Source of the DNA: Epiperipatus broadwayi
Taxonomy: Eukaryota > Onychophora > Udeonychophora > Euonychophora > Peripatidae
Length of the DNA stretch: 64,000 nt
Reading direction: 5' to 3'
Assembly: GCA_028023455.1 (NCBI GenBank)
Contig: JAQFVV010000151.1
Coordinates: forward strand, 715,001-779,000
In this document: positions 21,641-32,959 of the stretch, one piece after another
How the letters are laid out: each line of letters begins with the position of its first letter
Numbering within the stretch: position 1 is the stretch's first letter
Notes under the pieces: generated by a model
What the model was told of the DNA's origin: nothing
Databases searched by the model: none
The model's input: the letters and a program-made list of their open reading frames with translations, nothing else
Translations under genes and position numbers: made by a program

Positions 21641-22384
21641 CTATATCCCCCCCCCCCCCCCCCCCCCCCTCAAAAGGGTGGGATCCCTTTCCCCTCTCTC
21701 CAGCCTTTCAACGCCTCCAACGTTTTTTCCAAAAAGGAAAAATGGGGGGGATATTTAAAACTAAAAAAAAGGGGAAAAAAGAAAAAAAAGCAAAGGAAGA
21801 GGGCCGGGGGGGGAGGGGCATCTGCCAATCTCAACAGTATCAGACAATTAATCCACAAACTCAAAGATCAACTTTAAATAATTAACTCAATCAGCACTGC
21901 CTTGGACAAAAACATTTGATGGATAAGACTATCACATTCCTCACCTTTTCCATCTGGTCCGTCCGCTGCAAGCTAGCCTTTGAAGGACTCATTTAAATCC
22001 TCTTCAACTCTTCATTAACATCATCAACAATATCAAAAAAAGGGATGAAATCCTTTCTACTCTATGGCCTTCTTTGAGAATGGAGTGTTTGAAGTCCGAT
22101 ACAACAATAATGCAAACACTGCAACAAACCCACATCAAACCCACCATCAAAAAGCAATATATTTATCATCCCTATAAATATTCTATGGTCACTCTAACAT
22201 CAACCTGTTGAGAAACACAATGTCGTTCAATTGAAATACTGCAACCACTATCAATACAAAGTTGTACAAGATAGACCAATGTCCACACAATAATACATGC
22301 ATGAGAACTCTTAACCTTTTAACCAAGCTTAACCTGTTATCCTGTATATCATAATACTATGTATATTTTGTGTTAAATAAATTT
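21641..22384. other. insertion inside RTE copy D, starting with poly-C
   Basis: RTE coding stops after the ASKATK block at 21640 and resumes with NKSPKSIKQHF at about 22390. Between lie a C run (21645-21669), a G/A/C-rich low-complexity stretch (21670-21820) and about 550 bp of unique, less AT-rich sequence. This ends in an AATAAA-like signal (ttaaataaa near 22374) and an A run. The end resembles a polyadenylated retrocopy; the source gene is not recognised. The poly-C part may be an assembly defect. Confidence 0.5.
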
Positions 22385-22525
22385 CTTGATAAAAAAAAAG
22401 AGAATAAAAGTCCCAAGAGTATAAAACAACATTTTGTTATTGGTAGGAAATTTATATCTGCAATAAAGAAAAAAGATGGAATTATTACTAAAATGAGAAA
22501 TGACATCATGAAATGGGTAAATAAT
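22385..22525 (+). pseudogene. RTE copy D, inverted part continued
   Basis: Reads NKSPKSIKQHF, IGRKFISAIKKKDGIITK and NDIMKWV, the exact continuation of the fragment ending at 21640. It stops where the minus-strand part begins (KWIEDF), so together the two parts cover the element with almost no gap. Confidence 0.8.
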
Positions 22526-22804
22526 ATAATAAATGTAATAAAAAAATAAAAATAATTAACACAAAATATAATAAAAGTAAAATAAATGTGAGAAATTAAA
22601 ACCAATAAAATATTTCACTATTACATTTTGTGTTAATTATTATTATTTTTTAATTGGATTCTTTAGGGATTCTTTTTATTCCTGCATAAATACTATATCT
22701 TGGATTGAAGAGGAGAGTATTCATTTATTTAACACTCTCAAAGGCGCGTGCTCAATTAGCTTGAAAGGCTGATATTGGAATGAAATTTATTTATCATTAT
22801 ATTA

Positions 22805-22960
22805 TAGTTCTGAGGAAGACTGCAGGACATTCAAAACATCCGGTAACGTGTGTGTGCATAAATATATAACAATAAAAAATTTGTTATGAGTGTTCATTCA
22901 AAACATTCGATAACGTGTGTGCGTACATATATAATAATAAAAAATTTGTTATATAATGTT
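22805..22960 (+). repeat. PLE-type terminus with partial tandem copy
   Basis: CTGAGGA, gactg / cagga / cattc, AAAACATC at about 22811-22843 is a decayed hammerhead core (GAAA changed to AAAA). The following cattcaaaacattcgataacgtgtgtg block is repeated after about 65 bp, each time followed by aataataaaaaatttgttat. Confidence 0.55.
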
Positions 22961-23376
22961 TGAAGTGAAGTGTATAAATTGTATTTATTTACTTTCAGTT
23001 ACAATCTTAAAAATTATTAAACAAATAAGTATAAATATATAAAAGATCCTGGCCAAAAAAATTGAGCAGATAACGAATACATTCATTATGAATGTGTGCT
23101 GAAATGCAAAAAAAAAATAATTTAAAAACATTGCAAATGTGCCTTTATTGTATTTATATATTTTTTAAATTTATTTTCAATTACAATGTAAAAATTATTT
23201 TAACAGCTACAAAAAGATAGACTTAAAAATTCACAGTATCTTTCAGATACAATTTACAATCATGCATCCTTATATAGCGTATATGAGCACAGACTTTCAC
23301 ACAACCCACCACTCTCCACACTATCTCATAACACTGATACACTTGAACACATATATGTTGAAAAGATAAATAATCA

Positions 23377-23418
23377 CCAATATATGTATTTCATGCTAAA
23401 CCAGCAATCATCAGTTGG
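23377..23418 (-). ncRNA. hammerhead ribozyme, family B, left arm
   Basis: Minus strand: ccaa, CTGATGA, t-tgct / ggttt / agca-t, GAAATACATATA, ttgg. Core intact, stem II 4 bp, stem I 4 bp (ccaa/ttgg). One change breaks the helix III palindrome seen in the right arm. Confidence 0.65.
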
Positions 23419-23498
23419 TCCAGATTACCATCTCTACACATATATGCCATAAGTGCTCAGATATATATTAAGATAGCCAATCCTCATACTTTAATGGA

Positions 23499-23540
23499 CC
23501 AACTGATGATTGCTGGTTTAGCATGAAATACGTATATTGG
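23499..23540 (+). ncRNA. hammerhead ribozyme, family B, right arm
   Basis: ccaa (23499-23502), CTGATGA (503-509), stem II tgct/agca with loop ggttt, GAA (525-527), then the 8-nt palindrome ATACGTAT (528-535), H17 = A (536), and ttgg (537-540) closing stem I with ccaa. All invariant bases are present. The palindromic helix III suggests a dimeric ribozyme; the NUH site would be AUA, which is allowed but slower than GUC. Confidence 0.75.
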
Positions 23541-24352
23541 AGATTATTTATCTTTTCAACATATACGTGTTCAAGTATATCAGTGTTATGAGATAGTGTG
23601 GAGAGTGGAGGGTTGTGTGAAAGTCGGTGCTCATATACCCTATATATTACATATATAGACACAGGTATATAATAAGCCTGTGTGTTTCAGTTAATCATGC
23701 ATCCTTAAAAAATGTGTTAACTGAACTGATAACTTAACCATTATACAAATGTATAATTAATCATAATCTTAAACCTATACACCAGATAAAGGGAGCAATA
23801 TTTTAGGACAAGTGTTTGTATCTTTATAATCAGCTGTGACTTCTGGCAGAATTAAAAATAATCAGATTTCCCTGCCTTTTCATTTCTGCATATTATGGTC
23901 AAAAGTTGTTTTTTTTTTTTAATTTATGCCATCACTATCATTCTGAACCATTATCAATCCACTACAACATGAAAGTCTTCCCAAATTTAATCCATTTTTT
24001 TTGATCCGTAGTTCCTTTCTTCCATTTCACTAGCAAACTCTTTTATCATACCAACTCCAATTTAGTCTCTGAATTCTTTCAATGATATTACCTCTCTATA
24101 TATATATATATATTGCTCTATACTCATGAAATCTCTGCAGTGCTCTTTTATTAAGTGACCAAGTCTCAGATCCATACATAAGTGCTGGTAAAACATATTT
24201 GAAAACACCATTTTTCCAATACATGAACTTATTTCCTCTTAATAATAAGATAGTTCCATCAAAAATATTCTATCCAAGTTTAATTTTATGATTAATTTCA
24301 TCATATATATTTTTATCCATATCCAAAAATATGACTAATAATTACAATCAAT

Positions 24353-24689
24353 AAACATCACATGATCACCATCTCTATACTAGCACATAATTGTTGTAAA
24401 CAAAGGCAAAACTCTCCATACAGTAGTGCCACCCTGTGCCAAACAGAGTAATCAATGGATGCCAGTAGAGTTAAAAGGTGGCTGCTGGAGGGTTGCATTT
24501 GATCCTAAGATCTAGGTGCAGTGCTCTGAGATCCAAGGCTCCTCAATGATGATGGCCACAAGCCAGAAACTAGTCTGGGGATATTGGATGAGTAGGCACT
24601 AGATAGGGATTTTATGCATAAGCCTTCTGGCATCCATTGATTACCCTGGCACAGGGTGGCACTACTGTATGGAGAGTTTTGCCTTTGTT
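24353..24689 (+). mobile_element. hammerhead family A element with 14-bp target duplication
   Basis: A 337-bp unit flanked by taattacaatcaat at 24339-24352 and 24690-24703, inside an RTE relic. Layout: unpaired leader with cacatgatcaccat, arm aacaaaggcaaaactctcc..gtgccacc, a middle with ctggagggttgcat and the ribozyme (24540-24581), then ttatgcataagccttctggc and the complementary arm ending ggagagttttgcctttgtt. No ORF, so it is non-autonomous. The clean duplication shows it moved as one unit. It is comparable to animal retrozymes, which are small hammerhead-bearing retroelements thought to use PLE machinery; that assignment is inference. Confidence 0.85.
24540..24581 (+). ncRNA. hammerhead ribozyme, family A
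   Basis: tcctca, aTGATGA, tggc / cacaa / gcca, GAAACTAGTC, tgggga. Stem I pairs tcctca with tgggga (six pairs, one G.U). Further out ccaa (24534-24537) can pair with ttgg (24584-24587) across an internal loop. Stem II is four perfect pairs. Helix III is the ACTAGT palindrome and the cleavage triplet is GTC. The one flaw is C3 of the core changed to A, which should abolish cleavage in this copy; sister copies at 17541 and 36965 keep the C. Confidence 0.8.
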
Positions 24690-24879
24690 TAATTACAATC
24701 AATCTATACCTTCTCCTTTATTTGAAAAACCATTGAACATTACTTTAGCCTTTTTACAATTTATCTGTATTTCTAGTTTTTTTTTCTTTTATTCAATAGC
24801 TTTTGTAGCATTTTTTCAATTATTTAATTTATATTTCAAAATTACTTTAATGAATAAATTATTATCAATTTTTTTATAA

Positions 24880-27800
24880 ATAAAAAAAGTGAGATATTCG
24901 TGAAAAATTTTACAAACACATATAAGGGCTCATATAGTTAAGCTATATGCGAGATATTATTTAACTTTAGTACTGTATAATTCTGTATTATATGCAGAAT
25001 TATACAATATGTATTTTTTTTTTAGCAAATCTTGTGCAACAACTTTAAGGGATATTTATGGGATTCACAATATACTAGATTTCATTTTTATAGGTATGGA
25101 GCAATTCTTGACATATATATTGCAAAAGATCTCACTTAAATCCTATATTTTCTACTGTAAATACATGATTATCTAACTGAATATCAATTAATAATGTCAA
25201 ATTTTTTCAAAACTTACAGTTGGAAGCAGCTTTGTGATAATGATCCCAAATTATTTAATATATTTATACAAGAACATTCTTTGAATTTAATTAAATCACT
25301 TATTTGACTTTTAAAAAGTGTTTATGTCATTGGTTATATTATATGTTTTATTAAACTTCTCACTGAAGATTTTTATTATATGGAGCTCATATTACTGTAT
25401 TATTTACTTTTTGTTCATTGAATAAATAAATGTATGCATGTTAAGTACTCTTTCTGAAGTCAGATTGGATTACCTAGACAATAGAATACTATGATCAAAC
25501 AATAACACTTGATCATCATCATTAATGGTCACTTGCCACTTTAATACAATTTATTCCAGCATTTTAATCTTAGAATCTTACAATACACATTAATGGAATA
25601 GCAGCAGCGTCAAAAAGACAAAATAATAATGAATATAATTGTTGTCATAAATTACGTATTTTTTCTTTTAAATTCTTTTATATACATGGTCTGTTCCAGT
25701 GAAAAGATGACTAGTTATCTCTCCCAAATTGACTGCAGCACCGTTTCTAAAACATTGCACATTCACTATAAAAATTATTAAGGTATTAACATGTCTGGAT
25801 CATAACTTAAGATATATACTTTTGTAGATCATCTTCAGTGCTCTCTCTCTGCCATTACAAAATCTTGGAAAACATTTGAAAGCATTCTTATAACTCATGA
25901 TTTACACATTCCGAATCATTTCAAATGTTTCAATAGTACTTTTCCCAATTTAAAACAAAATTTAATGTTAGCAACTAACATTTTATACCATCATAGGTTA
26001 AATTATGAAAGACAACCACATTTCATATTATAATTTATTATCCAGACATGCAAGCAACTTAAAATTTTCATGGCGAATAACTAATCTATATCACTATATA
26101 ACACTTATATTGATTGAGAGGTGGCATTGCAGATAACTTGAAGAGAGAACCAATCATCAATCAACTTTTCATTAAGACATACTTTATATATTTTCAAGTT
26201 TGGGCTATTTACATTGCAAAGATTTCTAAAACATCAACGGATCAATAAAATGCCACAAGAGCTTATAATTTCTTATTGAAGAATGTCTTAATGTAACAAT
26301 TAACATATCCACAGATCATTCCTATGTCCTGTTGTTCATGTTTAGGTCGGGTAAACTTTGGGAACTTTTTTAGGTGTCAAACAGATTTGGGATTTTGCTT
26401 TTAGACAGCCAAACCATAGATAAAAATATCCAGAAGTGATTATTATTATTAATCAAATGAATTATTATTCGATGGTCATTTAAAGTTTGAACACCAAAAA
26501 TAATGGCACATGGCTTCTATTCATGGACTTCAAGCTCCACTGTCCATTCTATCATTACACAAAACCACACAGGAGATTAAAATTTATTATTAATAATTTT
26601 ATCCCCACATATAATATTTGACTTTATAATAATTTGACAATAATGACAATCATAAATTTTAAATAATTTAAACAATTACAGTAGAGCTATGATATACACC
26701 ATATTATGTTCATGCTCCTCTCGCTTACATTTTGTTCATAAAGTTTAATTAGAATAGAATATGTATTTTTATTAATCTACAAGTGTATAGTACTTTTCAA
26801 CATGCTCAAATATATATAACATAGACGCTTTTTTATATGTATAAATTAAGATTATAGTATAAATATAAAATTTCAAAAAAATAATAGTAATATAATTTTT
26901 AATAATAAATTGAGGCGACTCATTTATATATATTTTGCTGAGCATGTGTTTACTTGTTCACTCACTGAAACAATAAGAGTAAGAAAAAAAACTAACTGTA
27001 GCGTATTTTTATTTTTCAAATAAACAGCAAAATACTGATTTTCATCACTATTAAATATGCTCTCAGTGATATTCTTTTTTTTTTACAATAACTTTTTCCT
27101 CTTACAGAAATATATTAGTGATTTTGTAATCAAGAAATTAGAATCTTTCTAATTGTTTTGATATTTTTAAAATAGTATCAATGTTCTAAAATTTTGTAAA
27201 AATTTTAGCATATTAAGCTTAAAAAACATTTTATAATGCAATATACTATTTGTACATCAAATTCACAAAAGATAATAAAGAAAAAATAAAATCTATGTGC
27301 TTTTAACATAAACAGAAGAAATATTATTGATAAATATTATCACATACAGTGCTTCGAGACATATTGTAAAACATTTACAAATTTTAATTTTTTTAAACAT
27401 GATCACATATAGCACCGAGATGGAAAAATTGCTGCCCATGCATCATAAAATATATTAAATTTACTAATTTTAACATTTTTTTGTTTGCTTACATTTTTGT
27501 TAGCATATACAGTGTAGTTCACAGGTTCATTGTATATATGTATTTATGTATATTTACATTGTAACAAGTTGGCTTATAAGGTACACAGCAACAGTTGTAT
27601 GTGTGCATATATATAGAAAGTAAAGGAAAAATAAGAATAAAGACATAAATTTTTGTAAATATTTCTACATTTCACTTGGAATAATAATGACTGTAAAGGG
27701 TTAAACAATTCTGAATTTAAAACAGAATTTTATTATAAATTAAATTCTTTAAAAAGGTCTGAATAAATATTAATATTGTATTATTACTATTCTGATTTTG

Positions 27801-30800
27801 AATTAAAAAAAAAAAACAAGCATGATTTATTTTTGAAAATCTTTTTATTAATGCTTGTATACATTTCTATTATCTATTTTTAAAAATCTTTGATAAGATT
27901 TCCAAATGTAGCTTTTTAATTAAAAGAGCTTTTGGCGGGATTAAAATTATTTCCAATCAGAAGAGATAAGAAAAAAATACAATTTTTAAATTAGTGTTGT
28001 TGTCACCTCAATCCAAGTCTCTAAGAGGATTGGATAAAAAGGTTATTTCAGTCTGGCTTTAATATTTTGAGAAGTAGCTACCAAGTTGGCCACCTGCAAA
28101 ATCTGGATAGTAGTTTTTGAAAAGAATAGTCTGGTTTAAATTTTTGAGAAACAGTTGTCTAGAATTTTGCTATAGTTTGCAGTACTGCTGGAATTAGTTT
28201 TTCAGAGTTAGAGAATGAACATGAAATAATTAAAGGCAGGACAGTAGATCCAGGAGCTGCTACTATTTTGCTTTACATGAGTTTTGATTTACATAAAGCT
28301 AGGTCACTTCCTGAATCATTAGCCTGAATAAATGAAGACAAAATAGCTTGCTAGCCTGAAGCTTACCAAATCCTAGTCTAAGTGGAACAAACTGCAAAAC
28401 TCTTACCTAGATCAAAAACTAAGCTTACCAAGAAAACCCCATCAGTTGCTGAAGAAGAAATTATATGTATGTTGATGTATCGATATGCAGAGAAGTACAG
28501 ATAAACATATATATAGCTGGTGAGTTTATTTAAAATCCTTAAAATGACTTTTAAATGTATAACTTAATAATTTAAAATAAAACAAGTGAGGGACATAGAT
28601 GATTTTATATATATATTTTGCAAAGAAGTTATTTTAATATTCCTTAAAAAAACATTTTTTTTAAACCTATATTTTTAAATTTAAAAAAAGCCTTATAATT
28701 AAAAGTCAACCTATGATTATGAATCATATATAGTAGAATATTATTTTAAAATCTTTTTTTAAAAAATAATGCAAGCATTATTTTGTTTAAATTAAAATCA
28801 AAAAGCAAATCTTTTAGATTAATTTAAAAGCGTTGATAATTAATCAACAATCAAAAAGTGACCTGTCATACTTATTTCCTTTTAAAAAAAGAAGAAAAAA
28901 AGAAAACTATAATTAGTTAAGAAAAATCTGATGAAAAAACAAATCTTTTTTTAGAGTAATCTATCAAAAAAAAAATATATTAAATAATAAAATATACCTG
29001 CTGAAGGATTTAACTTTTATCAGAGGTCAAAAAAAATAATTTAACTTTATTTCTTTTTAAAAAGGAAATGAAACTGTAATCATTAAAGATAGAATTTGAT
29101 TTTATTAATACACACATGTATGTGTGAATTTAATGTATTTAACCAAGGAATTAAACTATGAAACATATAATATTATTGTAACAAGTTAAAATGGATAAAC
29201 ATCAGTGTACATATATACTTGCACACACATATATTGTAAACTTTTAATCATTTATGGTAATTTTTATATAATTGAAAAGTTTAATCATGTATATATTACA
29301 TTATGATGATTGAAATATAGTTATCAAATGTACTTCATTCTGTGTGCGTATATAGATCAAATGCGTGTCAGATACATATTTAGGTAAAAATTAATGTAAT
29401 TCTATTATTTTGATAAATTCAAATATGTTATGTAAATAAATTAATATATCCCACTGATATGTGGATATATATATGTGTGTGGTTTTAGTAAACCTAGCAT
29501 AGGTATTTGTATTATTGAAAATAAGTTTAATCATGTATTATTGTAGGACAATTTAAATACGTTCAGAAATTACACATACACACACATGTATATGTGGGTA
29601 TAAATGTCAATTGTATTGCAAATACCAATACGTGTCAAATAGACACTTATATGTAAATTTTAATCATTTTTTTTTAGTATTAAATGTCAATTCAAAAATG
29701 TTCCATTGATATTAAACCCCATGTCTGTGTGCTGTCGAGTTTTAAATAAATCTATTGGAACATATATGTGAATCAATGTAATCACTTGAATTTTATAGTA
29801 ATTTTGTAAATCATAAATCCTAATAGTTTTATTATTGTATGTTAATCAAAATCAGAAGGCTTAATTGTATATGAGGGGCTATAATCTAAAGACCTTAATA
29901 TCATTTTTTTTATTATTGTTAATAAACTTGTATTCAATTATTAAAAATTGTATTGGATCATCTCTTGATCACCATAACAGTTGTAGAGTTTATGTTCTCC
30001 TGAGCTAGATTCGTGTCTAATGGTTGATATATAGGTGGGGATGCATTTAGTGCTTTTGGGGATCCAGTGATGATCAATCATCATCATCCTGGTTGGCGCA
30101 TAAGATTATATTCTTTAAAGCTCATGCACTATATTTTATTTTAGTTGTCTTATTAAAAATTAAGTACATTAATGGTACTAGGTGGCCAAAGCATTAATGA
30201 TGATCAGCATTAAATCCCAGCATTGTTTAGATTTTCTGGTTATGTATTCTAATGGATTAGCACTTACATTGGTGCATCCAAATTAATATTTAAATAATTG
30301 TCCCAAGCTGACAATGGCTCAATAGTTAACCTGGTCTACAGAAGACCCATTTCCAATCCAGTCACCATTGACTGTTGATTTATATTTTGTATTGTTCGAA
30401 TCCAGCTGCAGGATAGACTATTTATTGTATTGATGTAGTTTGATTTTGGTCATTAATGATGATGAATGATTATTTTATTTTGAGCGAGTACTTTTAGTTA
30501 CTTTTATAATTACAATGCTGGTTGATATTGCTCTAAGGAGTTAACTGAGCTGATCTCTCAGATTTATTGATCTCATGCTCTTCTCTATAACATATAAAAT
30601 TACTTATCTCTCTTTGTAATATATATTACTTATATATTTTGGATGTTAAAAATTACTTTAATATTTAAGTTTAAAATTTTCTTTATTACTTGGGAGTGAT
30701 AATGATTTGCTATCACCCCAGGTACAATCTCCCTTTTCTTTCCATAAGATCCCCCATCCCATTAAAATATATAAGCAGTACATATGTCAAATATTTTCAC

Positions 30801-32020
30801 AGATTATTTAAGATATAAACATAGGAATAAGTGCTGAACTTCTATATAATAATTAGGGGGAAATGTCTAGTAATGTTATTAGGTAACCATCAATTAAAAG
30901 TGACAGCCCCAAACTAAACCAGCATGCTCTAGTAATTAGCAACAATTTTTGTCAATTTATTTACTGATAAAAGATAGTCATCATTTTTATCTCAGTGCCC
31001 AAGATCTTTCTGGGAGATAAATTCAGACTAATATCTATATACTCAGCTCCCAGTTTATCCATGGACTAACAATTACTCATTAAGCTACTTAGTGGTGACT
31101 AAATGCTTCTATATCTACCCAAGTATAAGAAACCCTTTCCATGACCATCATAAGTACACTAATCCTTTTCAGGACCACTAACCCTTAGTCACTGGTCACT
31201 AATAATTAATTTGTCCTTATATATTCTGTAAATAGACATTTACTTTATTTCTGCTATAAATCAATTTTCTACTTTAGGCATCTCATTGTAAAACCCAGTC
31301 TTCTATTAGAAGGGCACTTCATAAATGCCTATAAAATTGTTATTTTGAATATTCAGTTCTATTGCTGTATGAAATATTACGTCCGAAAAAATTGACAATA
31401 AAACAGGAGAATGTAATGGATAGCTCAATCATCACCATGCACATAATTACATATGTCTTTTGGTCAGTGATAGAGTAGCAGATTCTGGAGTTCAAGATCC
31501 TTAAATCACAGCCCAGTGCTCAAATTTCTTATAAATTCATAAGTAATAAACTGCTTAATAAGTCTTTTTTTTCAAATGTAACAGCAACTTTTCAAGCTTC
31601 ATACAACCTAAGTGATGCATTTTGGGTAGAATATACAAAATTAAGTATATAAACCATATTTTTTCCTTTAATCTGAAAAAAATTATTCTAATTTATGACA
31701 CAGGGAACATCTTCAAATTGGTCTTAAATCACTGTGGACTTACAATCAAAACTTCACTTAATTATCATAACAAACCTCAATCATTTCCTATGAAATTACG
31801 AATAAATTATTGTTCTATTCCTTAAACAATGTATTTTTCTATCTTGAATAAAGGCTAGTAACTAGTAGATGACTAACAGATATTTTTTCACAGCCCTATT
31901 ATTCCCAAACTAACTGGATTACTTTTGGAAATATTTTCGAAGTCAATGGTTATCTAGCTATTATAGTAAGAGAATAAAAATCACAGAATAAAAGACAATT
32001 ATAATATAATACAGAGAGCT
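24880..32020. other. long AT-rich region without recognised genes
   Basis: About 7 kb in which I recognise no exon, transposon protein or RNA gene. ATATAT and TGTGTG microsatellite patches are near 28620, 29100-29600 and 27600. Two tRNA-like box-A/box-B patterns (about 30310-30360 and 31465-31515) are weak and may be old SINE heads. It could hold regulatory sequence of a gene outside the window, but nothing supports this. Confidence 0.4.
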
Positions 32021-32024
32021 TACC

Positions 32025-32560
32025 AATAGCTCAAACAAGCTCTTAATTTATAAGTGCGGAATGAGAAAATATTTAAAACCTCATCCAAACCAACTGGTTT
32101 CGAGCTTATGGCTCATGTTAGTCGAGAGCTAGAATATTCAGACACTAGATTGTAATACATTTTTTTAAATACAAGCTTATAAAAGTAATGTCACGTGATA
32201 TATGACTTGCTTTTTTTTTTTTATTATAATTTTACCTTTAAGGCTTTGGCTATGCTGAAGCTATTAAAATATAGTAGATCTGAATTTAGTTCAGTCCCAT
32301 ATAGCTACTTAAGTTAAATAGCTGGATTTAAAGACATTTTCATGTCCAAAAATTTCAGAGTTGCTGCTTAAATATTACGTATGAAATAAGTGTTGGGTTT
32401 TGAGTTATTTTAGATCTAGTGTACAAATATTCTAGCTCTCCACTGACATAAGCCATAATTAATCTGGAGATGGGAAAGTTCTGGATAGAGATTTTAAATA
32501 TTTTCTCATATCGCACTTATCAGTTAAGAGCATGTTTGAGCTATTGGTACGTTCTCTATA
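32025..32560. mobile_element. foldback element with decayed hammerhead cores
   Basis: Left arm (32025-32160) and right arm (32405-32560) are inverted copies containing gagctattggta or its complement, ttttctcat, and ctctc. On the minus strand the left arm reads CTAACAT, gagc / cataa / gctc, GAAAC, where stem II and GAAA are intact but CUGANGA is damaged. The right arm has CTGACAT and a broken 3' half. It is the same layout as families A and B but a distinct sequence. Confidence 0.6.
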
Positions 32561-32636
32561 TTACATTTTTGTAAACACAAGTTTATAAAAGTAATGTCAC
32601 ATTATATATGACTTGCTTTTTTTTTTTTGATAATTA
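32155..32636. repeat. 75-bp direct repeat pair
   Basis: 32155-32230 and 32561-32636 are about 90% identical (core ttataaaagtaatgtcac, then tatatgacttgctttttttt). They bracket the right arm of the foldback. Too long for a target duplication; probably a duplication of part of the element. Confidence 0.7.
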
Positions 32637-32959
32637 TAATATAATGTGGCCAGGACTGGTACCACCATTAGACTAAGTAGACTTCTAGGATTCAGATCTT
32701 AGTAAGAGTGTCATAGTCATTTTTAAGAGTCATTGTTTTATAAAAATTTGTTGTTTTTGTTAATCAATTATTATTTTTTTCTAAAAAACATCTTTTAAAA
32801 ATCCAAATTAACAAAAAAAATTTTTTTTAAAAAAGGTAATATTTGTAAAATTGTTAAGAATGTATAAAGATATATAATTACTGAATTTATTATATTTGTA
32901 TTCTGCAAAATCTATAATGCAAATATACAATTGTATTTATATATTGGAATAGTCCATCA

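Larger units (their letters stand above)
23225..23690. mobile_element. hammerhead family B foldback element
   Basis: Arms 23275-23430 and 23490-23650 are long, nearly perfect reverse complements around a 60-bp centre. Each arm contains a complete hammerhead motif. The right end (agtgttatgagatagtg through tatataataagcctgtgt) recurs at 53690-53810, so this is a dispersed family. No protein is encoded. Confidence 0.8.
23935..24870 (-). mobile_element. RTE-type LINE 3' relic, copy E
   Basis: Minus-strand C-terminal RTE sequence from the 3' end at about 23935 (ATTATCAATCCACT tail block) to about 24338, and again 24704-24870, where the KxKIDYD..NxxCFSNKG-type and KKAKVMF-type blocks are weakly visible. 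Heavily decayed. A hammerhead foldback element sits inside with a 14-bp target duplication. Confidence 0.7.

Noticed and set aside
25400-31400. Protein-coding genes in the long AT-rich region
   Set aside because: No reading frame above chance length and no recognisable family or splice pattern on either strand.
31465-31515. tRNA-like box A/box B pair
   Set aside because: ttggtcagtgatagag and gagttcaagatcc fit loosely, but no acceptor or anticodon stem and no copy in the window.
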